In this document: piece by piece, positions 1 through 9,962 of the stretch
Layout: each line of letters starts with the position of its first letter
Numbering within the stretch: the stretch's first letter is position 1
Source of the DNA: VRUE01 sp035556755
Lineage (GTDB): Bacteria; Actinomycetota; Thermoleophilia; Solirubrobacterales; 70-9
DNA: 48,934 nucleotides
NCBI GenBank assembly: GCA_035556755.1
Contig: DATMEP010000003.1
Span: 1-48,934 of the forward strand
Reading direction: 5' to 3'
Translations under genes and position numbers: made by a program
The notes under the pieces: model-generated
The model's database searches: none
What the model was told of the DNA's origin: nothing
The model's input: the letters and a program-made list of their open reading frames with translations, nothing else

Positions 1-41
1 CGCTCCAAGTACTCGTCGGGTGTCCAGTCGAATCGATCCAT
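1..41 (-). CDS. Start of an unidentified protein, clipped by the left edge
   Basis: An ATG on the minus strand at 41 opens a frame that stays open to the window edge and begins MDRFDWTPDEYLE. A GAGG sequence lies about seven bases upstream of it. It is divergent from the DUF177 gene, with 53 bp between the two starts, which suits a shared promoter region. The W-x-P-x-x-Y opening resembles the N-terminus of some SAM-dependent methyltransferases, but 13 residues are too few for any assignment. It may also be a chance frame. Confidence 0.4.
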   Translation of the reverse strand, partial: MDRFDWTPDEYLE

Positions 42-94
42 TCCGTAACCTCGTCGGAAGTGCAATCGTAGTCGCGGCGAGCGGAGGATCAGCC

Positions 95-622
95 ATGGCC
101 AAGTTGCCCACCACGACGATCATCGACCTGGGACGCCTCTCCCTCGCTCATGGCGAGGGAGCACGGCTCGACCTCGACCTCCGCCTCGACCCGCTCGAGC
201 TCGGCGGTCAGACCTATGCCCCCGCGCCCGAGTCGTCGAGGGCCAGACTCGACCTTTCGCGGCCCAGCAACGGCTACGCCTTCCGCCTCCGCTTCCCGCT
301 GCGAATCGAGGGGCCCTGCATGCGCTGCCTCGAACCCGCCGCGGTCGAGACCGAGGTCGACGCGCGCGAGGTCGACCAGTCCCACACGGAGGACGAGGAG
401 CTGCGCAGCCCCTACGTGACCGAAGACGAGCTGGACGTCGGCCGCTGGGCGCACGACGCCGCTGTCCTCGCGATGCCGACGCGGATCCTCTGCCGTCCCG
501 ACTGCGCCGGCCTCTGCCCGACCTGTGGCGAGCCTTTGAACGACGCCGACCCCTCGGCCCACGAGCACGAAACCGCCACGGACCCTCGCTGGGACAAGCT
601 CAAGGACCTGAAGCTCGAGTAA
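95..622 (+). CDS. DUF177 / YceD family zinc-site protein
   Basis: The 175-residue protein has the YceD/DUF177 layout: an N-terminal region beginning MAKLPTTTIIDLG, a mid-protein CxxC pair (C75, C78) and a C-terminal cysteine cluster (C133, C137, C141, C144) within CRPDCAGLCPTCGEPL that could bind a metal. In many bacteria the family is encoded just ahead of rpmF (ribosomal protein L32) and is linked to 23S rRNA or L32 homeostasis; no rpmF follows here. I chose the ATG at 95 because GGAGG (83-87) is well placed for it and the family homology begins there, although the frame is open back to 20. It converges on the sepIVA-like gene with 6 bp between stops. Confidence 0.85.
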   Translation: MAKLPTTTIIDLGRLSLAHGEGARLDLDLRLDPLELGGQTYAPAPESSRARLDLSRPSNGYAFRLRFPLRIEGPCMRCLEPAAVETEVDAREVDQSHTEDEELRSPYVTEDELDVGRWAHDAAVLAMPTRILCRPDCAGLCPTCGEPLNDADPSAHEHETATDPRWDKLKDLKLE

Positions 623-628
623 CCGGCG

Positions 629-1120
629 CTACTGCTGCTGCTGCTCGTCCAGCTCGGCGACCGGCTGCTGCTCTTCGTCGCGGCCGGCGAGCCGGTCGCG
701 GCCGCGCTGGACGGCCGCGAGGAACTTCTGCAGGTTGACCTCGAGCGTGTTGAGGATCTCGTCGGCGTAGTCCTCGGCGCCGAGCCGGATCTCCCGCTCT
801 CGCGTGCGAGCGTCCTCGACGATCTCGTCGGCGGCGCGCTCGGCCTGCTTGGTGACCTCCTCGTCGGAGATCAGGCGGGCCTGCTGCTCGCGCGCCTCGC
901 GCACGATCCGCTCCGCCTCGCGCTTGGCCTCGGCGAGCATCTCCTGGCGCTCCTTGACGATCCAGCGCGCCTGCTTGATCTCCTCGGGGATCGTCGCGCG
1001 CATCTGGTCGAGGAGGTCGTAGATCTCCTCGCGGTCCACGCGCACCTGGTCCGTGAGTGGCACGGGCCGGGCGTTGTGAACAACGTCGTCGAGCTTGTCT
1101 ATTAAGACCAGTACGTCCAT
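629..1120 (-). CDS. SepIVA-like coiled-coil septation protein
   Basis: This 163-residue protein is highly charged. Residues ~45-150 look like a continuous coiled coil rich in Glu, Arg and Ala, and the tail is Gln-rich (EEQQPVAELDEQQQQ). The opening MDVLVLIDKLDDVVHNARPV followed by the coiled coil matches the actinobacterial family of Mycobacterium SepIVA (Rv2927c), a DivIVA-domain protein needed for septation. In mycobacteria that gene lies next to a DUF177 gene, as here, which supports the assignment. It is the last gene of the minus-strand run below coaD, 104 bp after it. The cell-division role is inferred from the family; generic coiled-coil annotations (ATP-synthase b-like) are the alternative. 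Confidence 0.7.
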   Translation of the reverse strand: MDVLVLIDKLDDVVHNARPVPLTDQVRVDREEIYDLLDQMRATIPEEIKQARWIVKERQEMLAEAKREAERIVREAREQQARLISDEEVTKQAERAADEIVEDARTREREIRLGAEDYADEILNTLEVNLQKFLAAVQRGRDRLAGRDEEQQPVAELDEQQQQ

Positions 1121-1173
1121 CGGAAGGTCGTAAGCCTACGTGTAAGGGGCATCTTCGGTGAAGAACCGGTTAT

Positions 1174-1222
1174 TTCCTCGGGTTTTTGCAAGCTCGTGCC
1201 CAATGGGCGTAAGCCCGAGGAA
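1174..1222. repeat. Inverted repeat between coaD and the sepIVA-like gene
   Basis: TTCCTCGGG (1174-1182) and CCCGAGGAA (1214-1222) form a perfect 9-bp stem, and the loop contains a smaller GCCCAATGGGC hairpin. It lies 3 bp beyond the coaD stop, so it could trim or attenuate transcription into the next gene. No U-tract follows on the minus strand, so I do not call an intrinsic terminator. Confidence 0.45.
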
Positions 1223-1224
1223 GC

Positions 1225-1725
1225 CTACCGTTCGCCCAGGCGCTCCGCCATCGCGGCTGCCACGGGGCCCGGCACGAGGTCGGAAACGTCGCCGCCGAAG
1301 GTCGCCATTTCCTTTACTCCGGTCGAAGAGAGGAAGCTGTAGTGGGGCGAGGAGATCATGTAGATGCTCTCGATCCCGGGGTCCAGCTTTCGGTTCAGCT
1401 GCGCCATCTCGAACTCGTACTCGAAGTCGGAGATCGCCCGCAGTCCCTTGACGATCGATTTGGCGCCGAGTTCGCGCGCGAACTCGACCAGAAGGTTGGA
1501 GAAGATCTGCACCTCGACGTTGCCGAGCTCGGCGGTCGCTTCGCGGATCAGTTCCTGACGCTCCTCGGCGGTGAACAGCGTCTTCTCCTTGCGGATCGGG
1601 TTGTTGACGACGCCGACGACAACCCGCTCGAAGACCTGCGAGGCGCGCTTGATGATGTCGAGGTGACCGTTGGTCACCGGGTCGTAGCTGCCGGGACAAA
1701 CGACGGTGCCGTCGCGCTCCGCCAT
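1225..1725 (-). CDS. coaD: Phosphopantetheine adenylyltransferase
   Basis: The enzyme transfers AMP from ATP to 4'-phosphopantetheine, giving dephospho-CoA, the penultimate step of CoA synthesis. Its 166 residues match the usual length. The nucleotidyltransferase motif T-x-G-H appears as T18-N-G-H21 in CPGSYDPVTNGHLD, followed by the family blocks VKGLRAISDFEYEFEMAQLN and the C-terminal SFLSSTGVKE, equivalent to ISSTxVRE. The ATG at 1725 overlaps the rsmD stop by one base (TGATG), so the two are probably translationally coupled, a pairing conserved in many bacteria. Confidence 0.97.
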   Translation of the reverse strand: MAERDGTVVCPGSYDPVTNGHLDIIKRASQVFERVVVGVVNNPIRKEKTLFTAEERQELIREATAELGNVEVQIFSNLLVEFARELGAKSIVKGLRAISDFEYEFEMAQLNRKLDPGIESIYMISSPHYSFLSSTGVKEMATFGGDVSDLVPGPVAAAMAERLGER

Positions 1726-2267
1726 CAGGAGCCCTCCCCGTAGAAGCTGACGTCGGTGGCGCCGTAGCGGCGCTGGCGGACCCGCTCGAGCGAATCGATG
1801 CGAAGCGGGTGACGAGCGGCGCTCTCGACGATCGCCCGCCCATCCTTGCCGAGCAGGCGCGGCAGCTGAGTGTCCAGTTCCTGCCCCACGCGGTCGGCGA
1901 GTCTATAGGGGGCGTCGACGAAGACAAGGTCGAAGCTGGAGGCCTCCGCTTCCTTGGCGTGCCCGGCGAGCCAGCGCACCGCGTCGGCGCGGATCAGCTC
2001 GGTGCGCTCTCCGAGGCCCAACCGCTGGACGTTGCCGAGCGCCGGGCGGGTGTCGCGATCGACCAGGATCGCGCTGACGGCGCCGCGCGAGAGGGCCTCG
2101 ATCGCCAGCGCCCCGGTACCGCAGTAGAGGTCGAGCACGCGGGCACCGCCGATCTCCCCCAGCGCCGAGAAGACCGCCTCGCGGACGCGGTCGGAGGTGG
2201 GACGCACCTTCCAGCCACGCGGCGCGACGAGACGTTGCCCTTTCAACTCGCCCGCGATCACCCTCAT
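1725..2267 (-). CDS. rsmD: 16S rRNA (guanine-966-N2) methyltransferase
   Basis: The 180-residue RsmD family protein methylates G966 of 16S rRNA (E. coli numbering). It opens MRVIAGELKGQRLVAPRGW, has the SAM-binding loop VLDLYCGTGALAIEALSRG at ~44-62, and a catalytic motif FVDAPY at ~116-121. The usual motif in this family is (D/N)PPY, so Ala119 is a small departure. It starts 2 bp after the recG stop and overlaps coaD by one base. The RNA target comes from family knowledge. Confidence 0.94.
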   Translation of the reverse strand: MRVIAGELKGQRLVAPRGWKVRPTSDRVREAVFSALGEIGGARVLDLYCGTGALAIEALSRGAVSAILVDRDTRPALGNVQRLGLGERTELIRADAVRWLAGHAKEAEASSFDLVFVDAPYRLADRVGQELDTQLPRLLGKDGRAIVESAARHPLRIDSLERVRQRRYGATDVSFYGEGS

Positions 2268-2269
2268 CG

Positions 2270-4473
<2,204 letters not shown>

Positions 4474-4474
<1 letters not shown>

Positions 4475-6105
4475 TACTGGGCGGCGAGCAGCCACCACCA
4501 GCTCGGCTGGCCGCCCTCGTGGGTCTCGAACTCGACCCCGTTTGGGACGTGTGGGTCGATCTCGGCGAGCGGGATCGGGGCGTCCTCGCCCGCAATCACG
4601 GTGACGATCTCGGCGCCCTGGGCAAGGCGCTCGATCGTCGCGGCGAGGGTCGACCCGGCTCCACCCCAGGCGACGATCTCCTCGCCGGCGAAGCCGACCG
4701 CGTCGCCCTGGCGGAAACGCCCCTGGGCGTCGTCGCGAGCGGCGGGAGCCACCCCGCCGGCGGCGATCCCACCGAGAGCGGTCTCGAGGCGCTCCGCGTT
4801 CTCGTCCGCCGAGGCGCCCTGGTCGAGCTCGACCAGGGCGAGCAGGCTCGCCTGCTGCGAGGTTGCCGGCACCACCCGCGCCGGCTTCTCGGAGAGCTCG
4901 CAGGCGCGCTCGGCGGCCATGATCACGTTCGAGGAGCTGGGCAGGACCACCACCTCTTCGGCGGGCACCTCGTGGATGCCGGCGAGCAGCTCGTAGGTCG
5001 AGGGGTTGAGGGTCTCGCCGCCGGGGACGACGTGCGCCCCCAGCTCGCCGAACAGCCGCTCGATCCCGCCCCCCGCGGCGACGGCAAGCGCGCCCGAGCG
5101 CCCACTGGCCAGCCTGGCCTCGCGCTCGGCGATCTGCTCGCGCATGTCGGCGACGTCGAGGTTCGTCACCTTCCCGGCTCCGGCGAAAAGGTCGACGGCC
5201 GTCTCCGGGTCGTCGGTGTGGACGTGGACCTTCAGCGTCACCTCGTCGCCGACCACCAGGACCGAGTCGCCCAGCCCCTCGAGGCGGGGGAGGAAGTCGC
5301 GTGAGCTGAGGCCGGTGCCGGAGACGATGAAGTTGGTGCAGTAGCGGTAGCGGCTGTCCTCGTGGTGCGGGCGGCTGAGTCGCGGCGCCTCGTGGTGGGA
5401 GATCTCCGGCAGCCCGTCGTGATCGCCGCGCAGACCGGCGACGACCCCGGCGAGGATCAGGACCAGGCCGTAGCCGCCGGCATCGACCACGCCGGACTCG
5501 CGCAGCACTTCGAGCTGCTCGGGCGTCCGCTCGACCGCCTTCTGGCCGTCGGCGACGGCCCGCTCGAGGATCCCGGCGAGCACCTCGTCCTGCTGCGCGT
5601 CGCTGACCCCGCGGTCGAGCCGCTGCTTGTCGGCCTCGAGCCGGGCGAGCTGGCGGGCAATCGAGTGGGCCATCTCGCGGAAGACGGTCAGCATCGTGCC
5701 CTCGGCCGGGTCGCGCACCGAGTCGTAGGCGGCGTCGGCGGCGCTGGCGAAGGAGGAGGCGACCAGGACCGGGTCGATCAGCTCGCCGGGGCGGCTGGCC
5801 AGCTCCTCGGCGGCACCGCGGACGATCTGGCTGAGGATGACGCCGGAGTTGCCGCGCGCGCCCATCAGCGCCGCCCGGGCCAGGGCCTGGACCAGCTGCG
5901 TGCGGCCGATCTCGTCGACCTCGAGTCCGTCGAGCCGGTCCAGTTCCTCCATCACGGCCCGCATCGTCATCGCCATGTTGTCGCCGGTGTCGCCATCGGC
6001 GACCGGGAAGACGTTGAGGTCGTTGACCTCCTGCCGCCGTTCCTCCAGATAGGCGTAGGCAGAGGTGATGACGCGCCGGAAGCGCGCGATGGACGGGTCG
6101 GGCAT
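4474..6105 (-). CDS. DAK2/DegV-like fatty-acid kinase subunit (FakA/YloV family)
   Basis: The 543-residue protein has an N-terminal DhaL (DAK2) kinase domain with the Mg-ATP motif NVFPVADGDTGDNM, and further blocks GARGNSGVILSQ and GGYGLVLILAGV. A middle region carries YCTNFIV and KVHVHTDDP, and a C-terminal DegV-like half carries VVLPSSSNVIMAAERA. This is the FakA/YloV architecture, which phosphorylates FakB-bound fatty acids. No fakB is seen nearby. A recG partner next door is a conserved arrangement in Gram-positive bacteria. The ATG at 6105 is preferred over a TTG at 6111; neither has a strong ribosome binding site. Confidence 0.88.
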
Positions 6106-6146
6106 CGGCAAGGGAATCTAGCCACCGGCAAAGACATGGACGGTCG

Positions 6147-6294
6147 GGAGGGATGCTGTTGCCCTTCCTCATGAATTGCTGTCGCACGCGCTTCGCGCTT
6201 AGCGACGGTGTTGGTGCGCGGCTTCGCCGCGCAGGAGACAGATTGCATTTCGCCGCTTCGCGACATTCCCGAGAGGGGGGACAGCCATCCCTCC
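6147..6294 (-). repeat. Four-arm element, family 2 copy 1
   Basis: Read on the minus strand, an imperfect closing stem (GGAGGGATG.../...CATCCCTCC) surrounds the conserved core GAATGTCGCGAAGCGGC, the linker ATGCAATC (6241-6248 on the plus strand as GATTGCAT), a perfect GCGCGGC/GCCGCGC hairpin (6216-6232), a second hairpin (from 6181), and CAATTC. The core is shared with three other copies while the closing stem is private to this copy. It lies upstream of the fakA-like gene. Confidence 0.8.
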
Positions 6295-6436
6295 ACACGA
6301 ACCCCAGCGTTGCCCGCTCGATCGAGCCGAGCCCGAATAGCTGAGATCGGAAGCTGTGCGCTCTGCCGTCTGACGCTGAGAAGCTGACCCACCCCAGCCG
6401 ATCGGAAGCTCGTGGCACCGTTAGCGCTGGTGAGGT
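6295..6436. other. Spacer between two family 2 elements
   Basis: These 142 bases belong to the 495-bp gap between rpmB and the fakA-like gene. I see no credible reading frame or RNA gene. The sequence GATCGGAAGCT occurs twice here (near 6353 and 6401), but I can attach no meaning to it. A promoter for the fakA-like gene, if there is one, would lie in this gap, but no clear -35/-10 pair is visible. Confidence 0.5.
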
Positions 6437-6579
6437 GGGAGCCGGTTGTCCTCTGGGCGAATGTCGCCGAAGGCGGCGATATGCAATCTGAAAATCGCGC
6501 GGCGTCAGCCGCGCTCAGACATCGGCGCTAAGGCCGCAGGCCGTGCGCCATCAATTCGCCCAGAGGACGACCGGCTCCC
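6437..6579 (+). repeat. Four-arm element, family 2 copy 2
   Basis: The closing stem is 25 bp and near perfect: GGGAGCCGGT plus GTCCTCTGGGCGAA on the left (6437-6461) pair with TTCGCCCAGAGGAC plus ACCGGCTCCC on the right (6555-6579), with one wobble pair between the blocks. Inside are GTCGCC-GAA-GGCGGC, the linker ATGCAATC (6481-6488), GCGCGGC-GTCA-GCCGCGC (6497-6514), a variable hairpin and CAATTC. It is oriented opposite to copy 1. Confidence 0.85.
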
Positions 6580-6600
6580 TCTCAAGCGACGGTTACCGAG

Positions 6601-6804
6601 TCAGGCGGCCTTGACGACCTTGTTCGCCTTCAAGCAGCGCGTGCAGACGTACGTGCGCAGCTTGCGGCCGTTCTCCTCGATCCGCACCTTCTGCAGGTTC
6701 GGATCGAAGCGCCGCTTGGTGGCGACCATCGAGTGGCTGCGGGACTGGCCGAACGCCGGCCCCTTGCCGCAGCTGTGACAGACCTTGGCCATCGGGTCGT
6801 GCAT
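6601..6804 (-). CDS. rpmB: Large ribosomal subunit protein bL28
   Basis: bL28 of the 50S ribosome. The region MAKVCHSCGKGPAFG...SRSHSMVATKRRFDPNLQKVR...YVCTRCLKANKV is unmistakable. Two CxxC pairs (CHSC, CTRC) make this the zinc-binding form of L28. Two starts are possible: ATG at 6804 (67 residues, with GAGG five bases upstream) and ATG at 6792 (63 residues, beginning with the canonical MAKVC but with no ribosome binding site). I kept the longer one on ribosome-binding grounds. It is divergent from the antitoxin gene and followed by two family 2 elements. Confidence 0.95.
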   Translation of the reverse strand: MHDPMAKVCHSCGKGPAFGQSRSHSMVATKRRFDPNLQKVRIEENGRKLRTYVCTRCLKANKVVKAA

Positions 6805-6836
6805 GGTAGCCTCAATCGAAGTTAGCTAAGCGGACT

Positions 6837-6860
6837 AACGCTCAGCGCGCGCCAAGCGTT
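6837..6860. promoter_or_regulatory. Candidate operator upstream of the phd-like antitoxin
   Basis: The inverted repeat AACGCT (6837-6842) / AGCGTT (6855-6860) lies 19 bp before the antitoxin start, and the perfect palindrome TTAGCTAA lies just to its left, in the 75-bp divergent gap with rpmB. Phd/YefM antitoxins commonly repress their own operon through such palindromes. The site is inferred from symmetry and position only. Confidence 0.3.
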
Positions 6861-6879
6861 CGATCGAAGGGGGAGAGAA

Positions 6880-7176
6880 ATGGCGGCTGAGGACTTAGAG
6901 AGCGTGAACATGCATGAGGCCAAGACCCATCTCTCGAAGCTGGTCCAGCGCGTCGAAGGCGGCGAGGAGATCGTGATCAGCCGCGCCGGCAAGCCTGCGG
7001 CGAAGCTGGTGCCGATCGAGCGACCACGGCCAGGCAAGCGGGTGCTTGGGGCCCTTCGCGGCAAGATCGAGCTCCCCTCCGACGAGGAATGGGCAGAGAT
7101 GGATCGCGAAATCGAACGGGACTTCGATGAAAGCGAGGTCTTTCCCACCGGCGACAGGCTTTGGCGAGGAGATTGA
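6880..7176 (+). CDS. Phd/YefM-family antitoxin
   Basis: This 98-residue protein has the Phd/YefM DNA-binding fold signature at the N-terminus: SVNMHEAKTHLSKLVQRVEGGEEIVISRAGKPAAKLVPI. The acidic tail (EEWAEMDREIERDFDESEV) fits a toxin-neutralising segment. A GGGGGAG sequence lies eight bases before the ATG. It overlaps the PIN-domain toxin gene, the standard antitoxin-first order. It probably neutralises the toxin and represses the operon; both roles come from family knowledge. Confidence 0.9.
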   Translation: MAAEDLESVNMHEAKTHLSKLVQRVEGGEEIVISRAGKPAAKLVPIERPRPGKRVLGALRGKIELPSDEEWAEMDREIERDFDESEVFPTGDRLWRGD

Positions 7177-7553
7177 GACTCCTCCTCGACACTCACACCG
7201 TCGTCTGGACCGTCACCGAACCGGAGCGGGTCGCACCGGAGACGCTGGGACTGATCGAGTCGTCGGAGAACGAGGTATTCGTCAGCGTCGTCAGTCCATG
7301 GGAGTTGGCGATCAAGCTGTCGCGGCGCCGCATCGAGCTGCCCGAGGTTTTTTACGAGACTCTGCGCGATGACCAGTTCAGCCTGCTTCCGGTCACGATC
7401 CACCACACCGAGGCCATCGCTTCCCTCCCTCACCATCATCGCGACCCCTTTGACCGCATGCTCATCGCCCAGGCACAGGTCGAGGGGCTAACCCTGGTCA
7501 CCTCAGACCGGGAGATACGGCGCTACCCGGTAGCGATTTTGCCCGCCGTATAG
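7161..7553 (+). CDS. PIN-domain toxin, VapC-like
   Basis: This 130-residue PIN-domain protein belongs to the ribonuclease toxin group paired with Phd-type antitoxins. Four acidic residues expected at the metal site are visible: D10 (LLLDTH), E48 (SPWELAIK), D98 (DPFDRMLIAQA) and D116 (TSDREI). No catalytic residue appears lost, so the pair looks intact. The start is a TTG at 7161, or the TTG at 7173, which overlaps the antitoxin stop as TTGA and gives the more typical opening MRLLLDTH. The RNA target is unknown. It converges on ribH, with the two stops adjacent. Confidence 0.9.
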   Translation: MARRLRLLLDTHTVVWTVTEPERVAPETLGLIESSENEVFVSVVSPWELAIKLSRRRIELPEVFYETLRDDQFSLLPVTIHHTEAIASLPHHHRDPFDRMLIAQAQVEGLTLVTSDREIRRYPVAILPAV

Positions 7554-8042
7554 CTACGCGCGCTGGCGCTGCAAGAGGGCCATGCGGGCCACGGTCAGCG
7601 CTGCGTTGCGGCCCTGGTCGCGCTTGCCGCCGCCGGCGCGGGCCAGCGCCTGCTCCATCGTGTCGCAGGTGATCACGCCGAAGGCGCAGGGCACTCCTGT
7701 CGCCAACTGCACGTCCTGGATGCCGCGGGCCGCCTCGGCGCAGACGAAGTCGTAGTGGTCGGTCTCACCGCGGATCACGACACCGAGGCAGGCGACGCCG
7801 GCAAAGCCGTTCTCGATGCACGTCTTCGCGGCGAACGGGAGCTCGTAGGCGCCGGGGACCGAGAAGTCCTCCACCGCGCCCTCCCCCACGCCGGCTATCC
7901 TGAAACCCTCTCTGGCGCCACTCAACAGCCGCTCGGCGAGGTCCTCGTAGAAGCGGCCGACGCAGACCGCGAAGCGCAGTGGCGCCAGGGATTTCCTCTC
8001 CTCCTCGCCGAACTCTTCGAGGAAGGCGCCGGCCTCAGCCAC
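7554..8042 (-). CDS. ribH: 6,7-dimethyl-8-ribityllumazine synthase
   Basis: RibH condenses 5-amino-6-ribitylaminouracil with 3,4-dihydroxybutanone 4-phosphate, the penultimate step of riboflavin synthesis. The 162-residue product has the family blocks VPGAYELPFAAK, GVVIRGETDHYDFV and PCAFGVITCDTMEQALARAG, the last carrying the usual GVLT-type segment. The GTG at 8042 lies inside the end of ribBA (8-bp overlap), with GGAGG about seven bases upstream within that gene. It is the last gene of the rib operon. The N-terminal ~20 residues before APLRFAVCVGRF are somewhat longer than usual. Confidence 0.96.
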   Translation of the reverse strand: MAEAGAFLEEFGEEERKSLAPLRFAVCVGRFYEDLAERLLSGAREGFRIAGVGEGAVEDFSVPGAYELPFAAKTCIENGFAGVACLGVVIRGETDHYDFVCAEAARGIQDVQLATGVPCAFGVITCDTMEQALARAGGGKRDQGRNAALTVARMALLQRQRA

Positions 8043-9360
8043 CCTCTGCCTCCGCGTCGCGCTCCTCCTCGTCGTGGATCATCTCCTCGTCGAGGGCGAG
8101 GCCCTGGTGGTGGAGGATGTGGCCCATCTTGTCCCGCTTCGCCTGCAGGTATTTCTCGTTGTGGCTGTTGGGCGGCGCCTCAATCGGCACCTGCTCGGAG
8201 ACCGAGAGTCCGTAGCCCTCGAGGCCGACGATCTTTTTCGGGTTGTTGGTGAGGATGCGGATGCTGGTCAGGCCGAGGTCGCCGAGGATCTGGGCGCCGA
8301 TCCCGTAGTCACGCAGGTCGGCCGGCAGGCCGAGCTTGAGGTTGGCCTCGACCGTGTCGGCGCCCTCCTCCTGCAGTTTGTAGGCCTTCAGCTTGTTGAG
8401 CAGGCCGATGCCGCGGCCCTCCTGGGAGAGGTAGAGGAGGACGCCGCGTCCCTCGCGCTCGATCATCGAGAGCGCCGCTTCGAGCTGCTCGCCGCAGTCG
8501 CAGCGCATGCTGTGGAAGACGTCTCCGGTGAGGCACTCGCTGTGGACGCGGACGAGCACGTCCTGCGCCCCGTCGACCTCGCCCTTGACCATCGCGACGT
8601 GGTGTTTGTCGTCGACCAGCGAGCGGTAGCCGACAGCGGAGAAGTCGCCGAAGGCGGTCGGCAGAGCCGTGGCCACTACCCGCTCGACCAGCTTCTCGGT
8701 GCGGCGCCGGTAGGCGATCAGCTCGGCGACGGTGATCATCTTCAGGTCGTGCTTCTCGCAGTAGGGAACGAGGTCCGGGACGCGGGCCATCGTGCCGTCG
8801 TCGTTCATCACCTCGCAGATCACGCCGGCCGGGGTGAGGCCGGCGAGGCGGGCGAGGTCGACACTGGCCTCGGTGTGACCGGTGCGCTCCAGCACGCCGC
8901 CGTCCTTGGCCCGCAGCGGGAACATGTGGCCGGGGACGACGATGTCGCGGGGGCCGGAGTTGGGATCGATCGCGACCTGGATCGTGTGGGCCCGGTCGTG
9001 GGCGGAGATGCCGGTGCTGACGCCACCCGCCGCCTCGATCGTGACCGTGAAGGCGGTCTGCAGAGGCGCCTCGTTCTTGGCCGCCATCAGGTTGAGGCCG
9101 AGACGTTCGCAGCGTTCCGCCGTCAACGCCAGGCAGATCAGCCCGCGCGCCTCCTTGGCCATGAAGTTGACCGCCTCGGGCGTGGCGAACTGCGCCGCCA
9201 TCACCAGGTCGCCCTCGTTCTCGCGGTCCTCTCCGTCGCAGACGACGACCATGCGCCCGCGGCGGATCTCTTCGATCGCCTCCTCGATCGTCGCGAACGG
9301 GCTCTCGCCCGTCTCGGCAACCACGCCCTCTTTCTGCTGGGAATCCGTCATCTGGCTCAC
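8035..9360 (-). CDS. ribBA: Bifunctional DHBP synthase / GTP cyclohydrolase II
   Basis: The fused 441-residue enzyme supplies both riboflavin precursors. Residues ~22-220 are 3,4-dihydroxy-2-butanone 4-phosphate synthase (VVCDGEDRENEGDLVMAA, GHTEASVDLARLAG). Residues ~225-430 are GTP cyclohydrolase II with the zinc ligands C276, C287 and C289 (HSECLTGDVFHSMRCDCGEQ) and SQEGRGIGLLNKLKAY. The GTG at 9360 overlaps the ribE stop as GTGA, with AGGAG six bases upstream. A His/Glu-rich acidic tail follows the second domain. Both activities appear intact by motif. Confidence 0.97.
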   Translation of the reverse strand: MSQMTDSQQKEGVVAETGESPFATIEEAIEEIRRGRMVVVCDGEDRENEGDLVMAAQFATPEAVNFMAKEARGLICLALTAERCERLGLNLMAAKNEAPLQTAFTVTIEAAGGVSTGISAHDRAHTIQVAIDPNSGPRDIVVPGHMFPLRAKDGGVLERTGHTEASVDLARLAGLTPAGVICEVMNDDGTMARVPDLVPYCEKHDLKMITVAELIAYRRRTEKLVERVVATALPTAFGDFSAVGYRSLVDDKHHVAMVKGEVDGAQDVLVRVHSECLTGDVFHSMRCDCGEQLEAALSMIEREGRGVLLYLSQEGRGIGLLNKLKAYKLQEEGADTVEANLKLGLPADLRDYGIGAQILGDLGLTSIRILTNNPKKIVGLEGYGLSVSEQVPIEAPPNSHNEKYLQAKRDKMGHILHHQGLALDEEMIHDEEERDAEAEGG

Positions 9361-9962
9361 GACTGCTCCTTTCCGGCCAATGGTCCCACGATCCGCTCGA
9401 CGTACTTGGCAACCACGTCACACTCGACGTTGATCTTGCGCCCCGGCTCGGCTTCGCCCAGGTTGGTCCGCTCCAGGGTCTCCGGGATCAGCGAGACCTC
9501 GACCCAATCCTCCCCCAGGCCGGCCACCGTGAGGCTGACGCCGGCCAGGGTGATCGACCCCTTCTCGATGACGTAGCGCAGCTGGTCCGGCTCCAAGCGC
9601 ACGCGCAGGCGCTTGGCGAAGCCGTCGTCCTCGCTCGAGACGACCTCCCCCACCCCGTCGACGTGCCCCTGGACGATGTGCCCGCCCAGCCGGTCCGAGG
9701 CCCTCATCGCCAGCTCCAGGTTGACCCGGCTGCCGGCCTCCAGGCCGCCCAGCGCCGTCACCTCCAGGGTCTGGTTCATCGCCGCGGTCCCGAAACCGTC
9801 CGCGTCGACACCGGTCGCCGTCAGGCAGATCCCGTCGATGGCAACCGAGTCGCCCTCCGCGATCTCGGCGTTCAACCCGGTCGCGATCCGGAGCGTCGCG
9901 CCGTCCGCGCCAGAATCGACCGACTCGACCGTTCCCACGTCTTGGATCAGGCCAGTGAACAT
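9357..9962 (-). CDS. ribE: Riboflavin synthase, alpha type
   Basis: This 201-residue enzyme dismutates two lumazine molecules to riboflavin. It has two internally similar beta-barrel halves: the first starts with the signature MFTGLIQDVGTV and ends at IDGICLTATGV; the second begins near GGHIVQGHVDGVGEV and contains ITLAGVSLTVAGL. The ATG at 9962 overlaps the ribD stop by one base and gives the canonical MFTGLIQ start. It is followed by ribBA with a 4-bp overlap. Confidence 0.97.
   Translation of the reverse strand: MFTGLIQDVGTVESVDSGADGATLRIATGLNAEIAEGDSVAIDGICLTATGVDADGFGTAAMNQTLEVTALGGLEAGSRVNLELAMRASDRLGGHIVQGHVDGVGEVVSSEDDGFAKRLRVRLEPDQLRYVIEKGSITLAGVSLTVAGLGEDWVEVSLIPETLERTNLGEAEPGRKINVECDVVAKYVERIVGPLAGKEQS

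Noticed and set aside
6352..6362. AGATCGGAAGC, resembling the start of a sequencing adapter
   Set aside because: The match ends after 10-11 bases (the next bases differ) and a related string recurs 48 bp away, so it is better read as native sequence.
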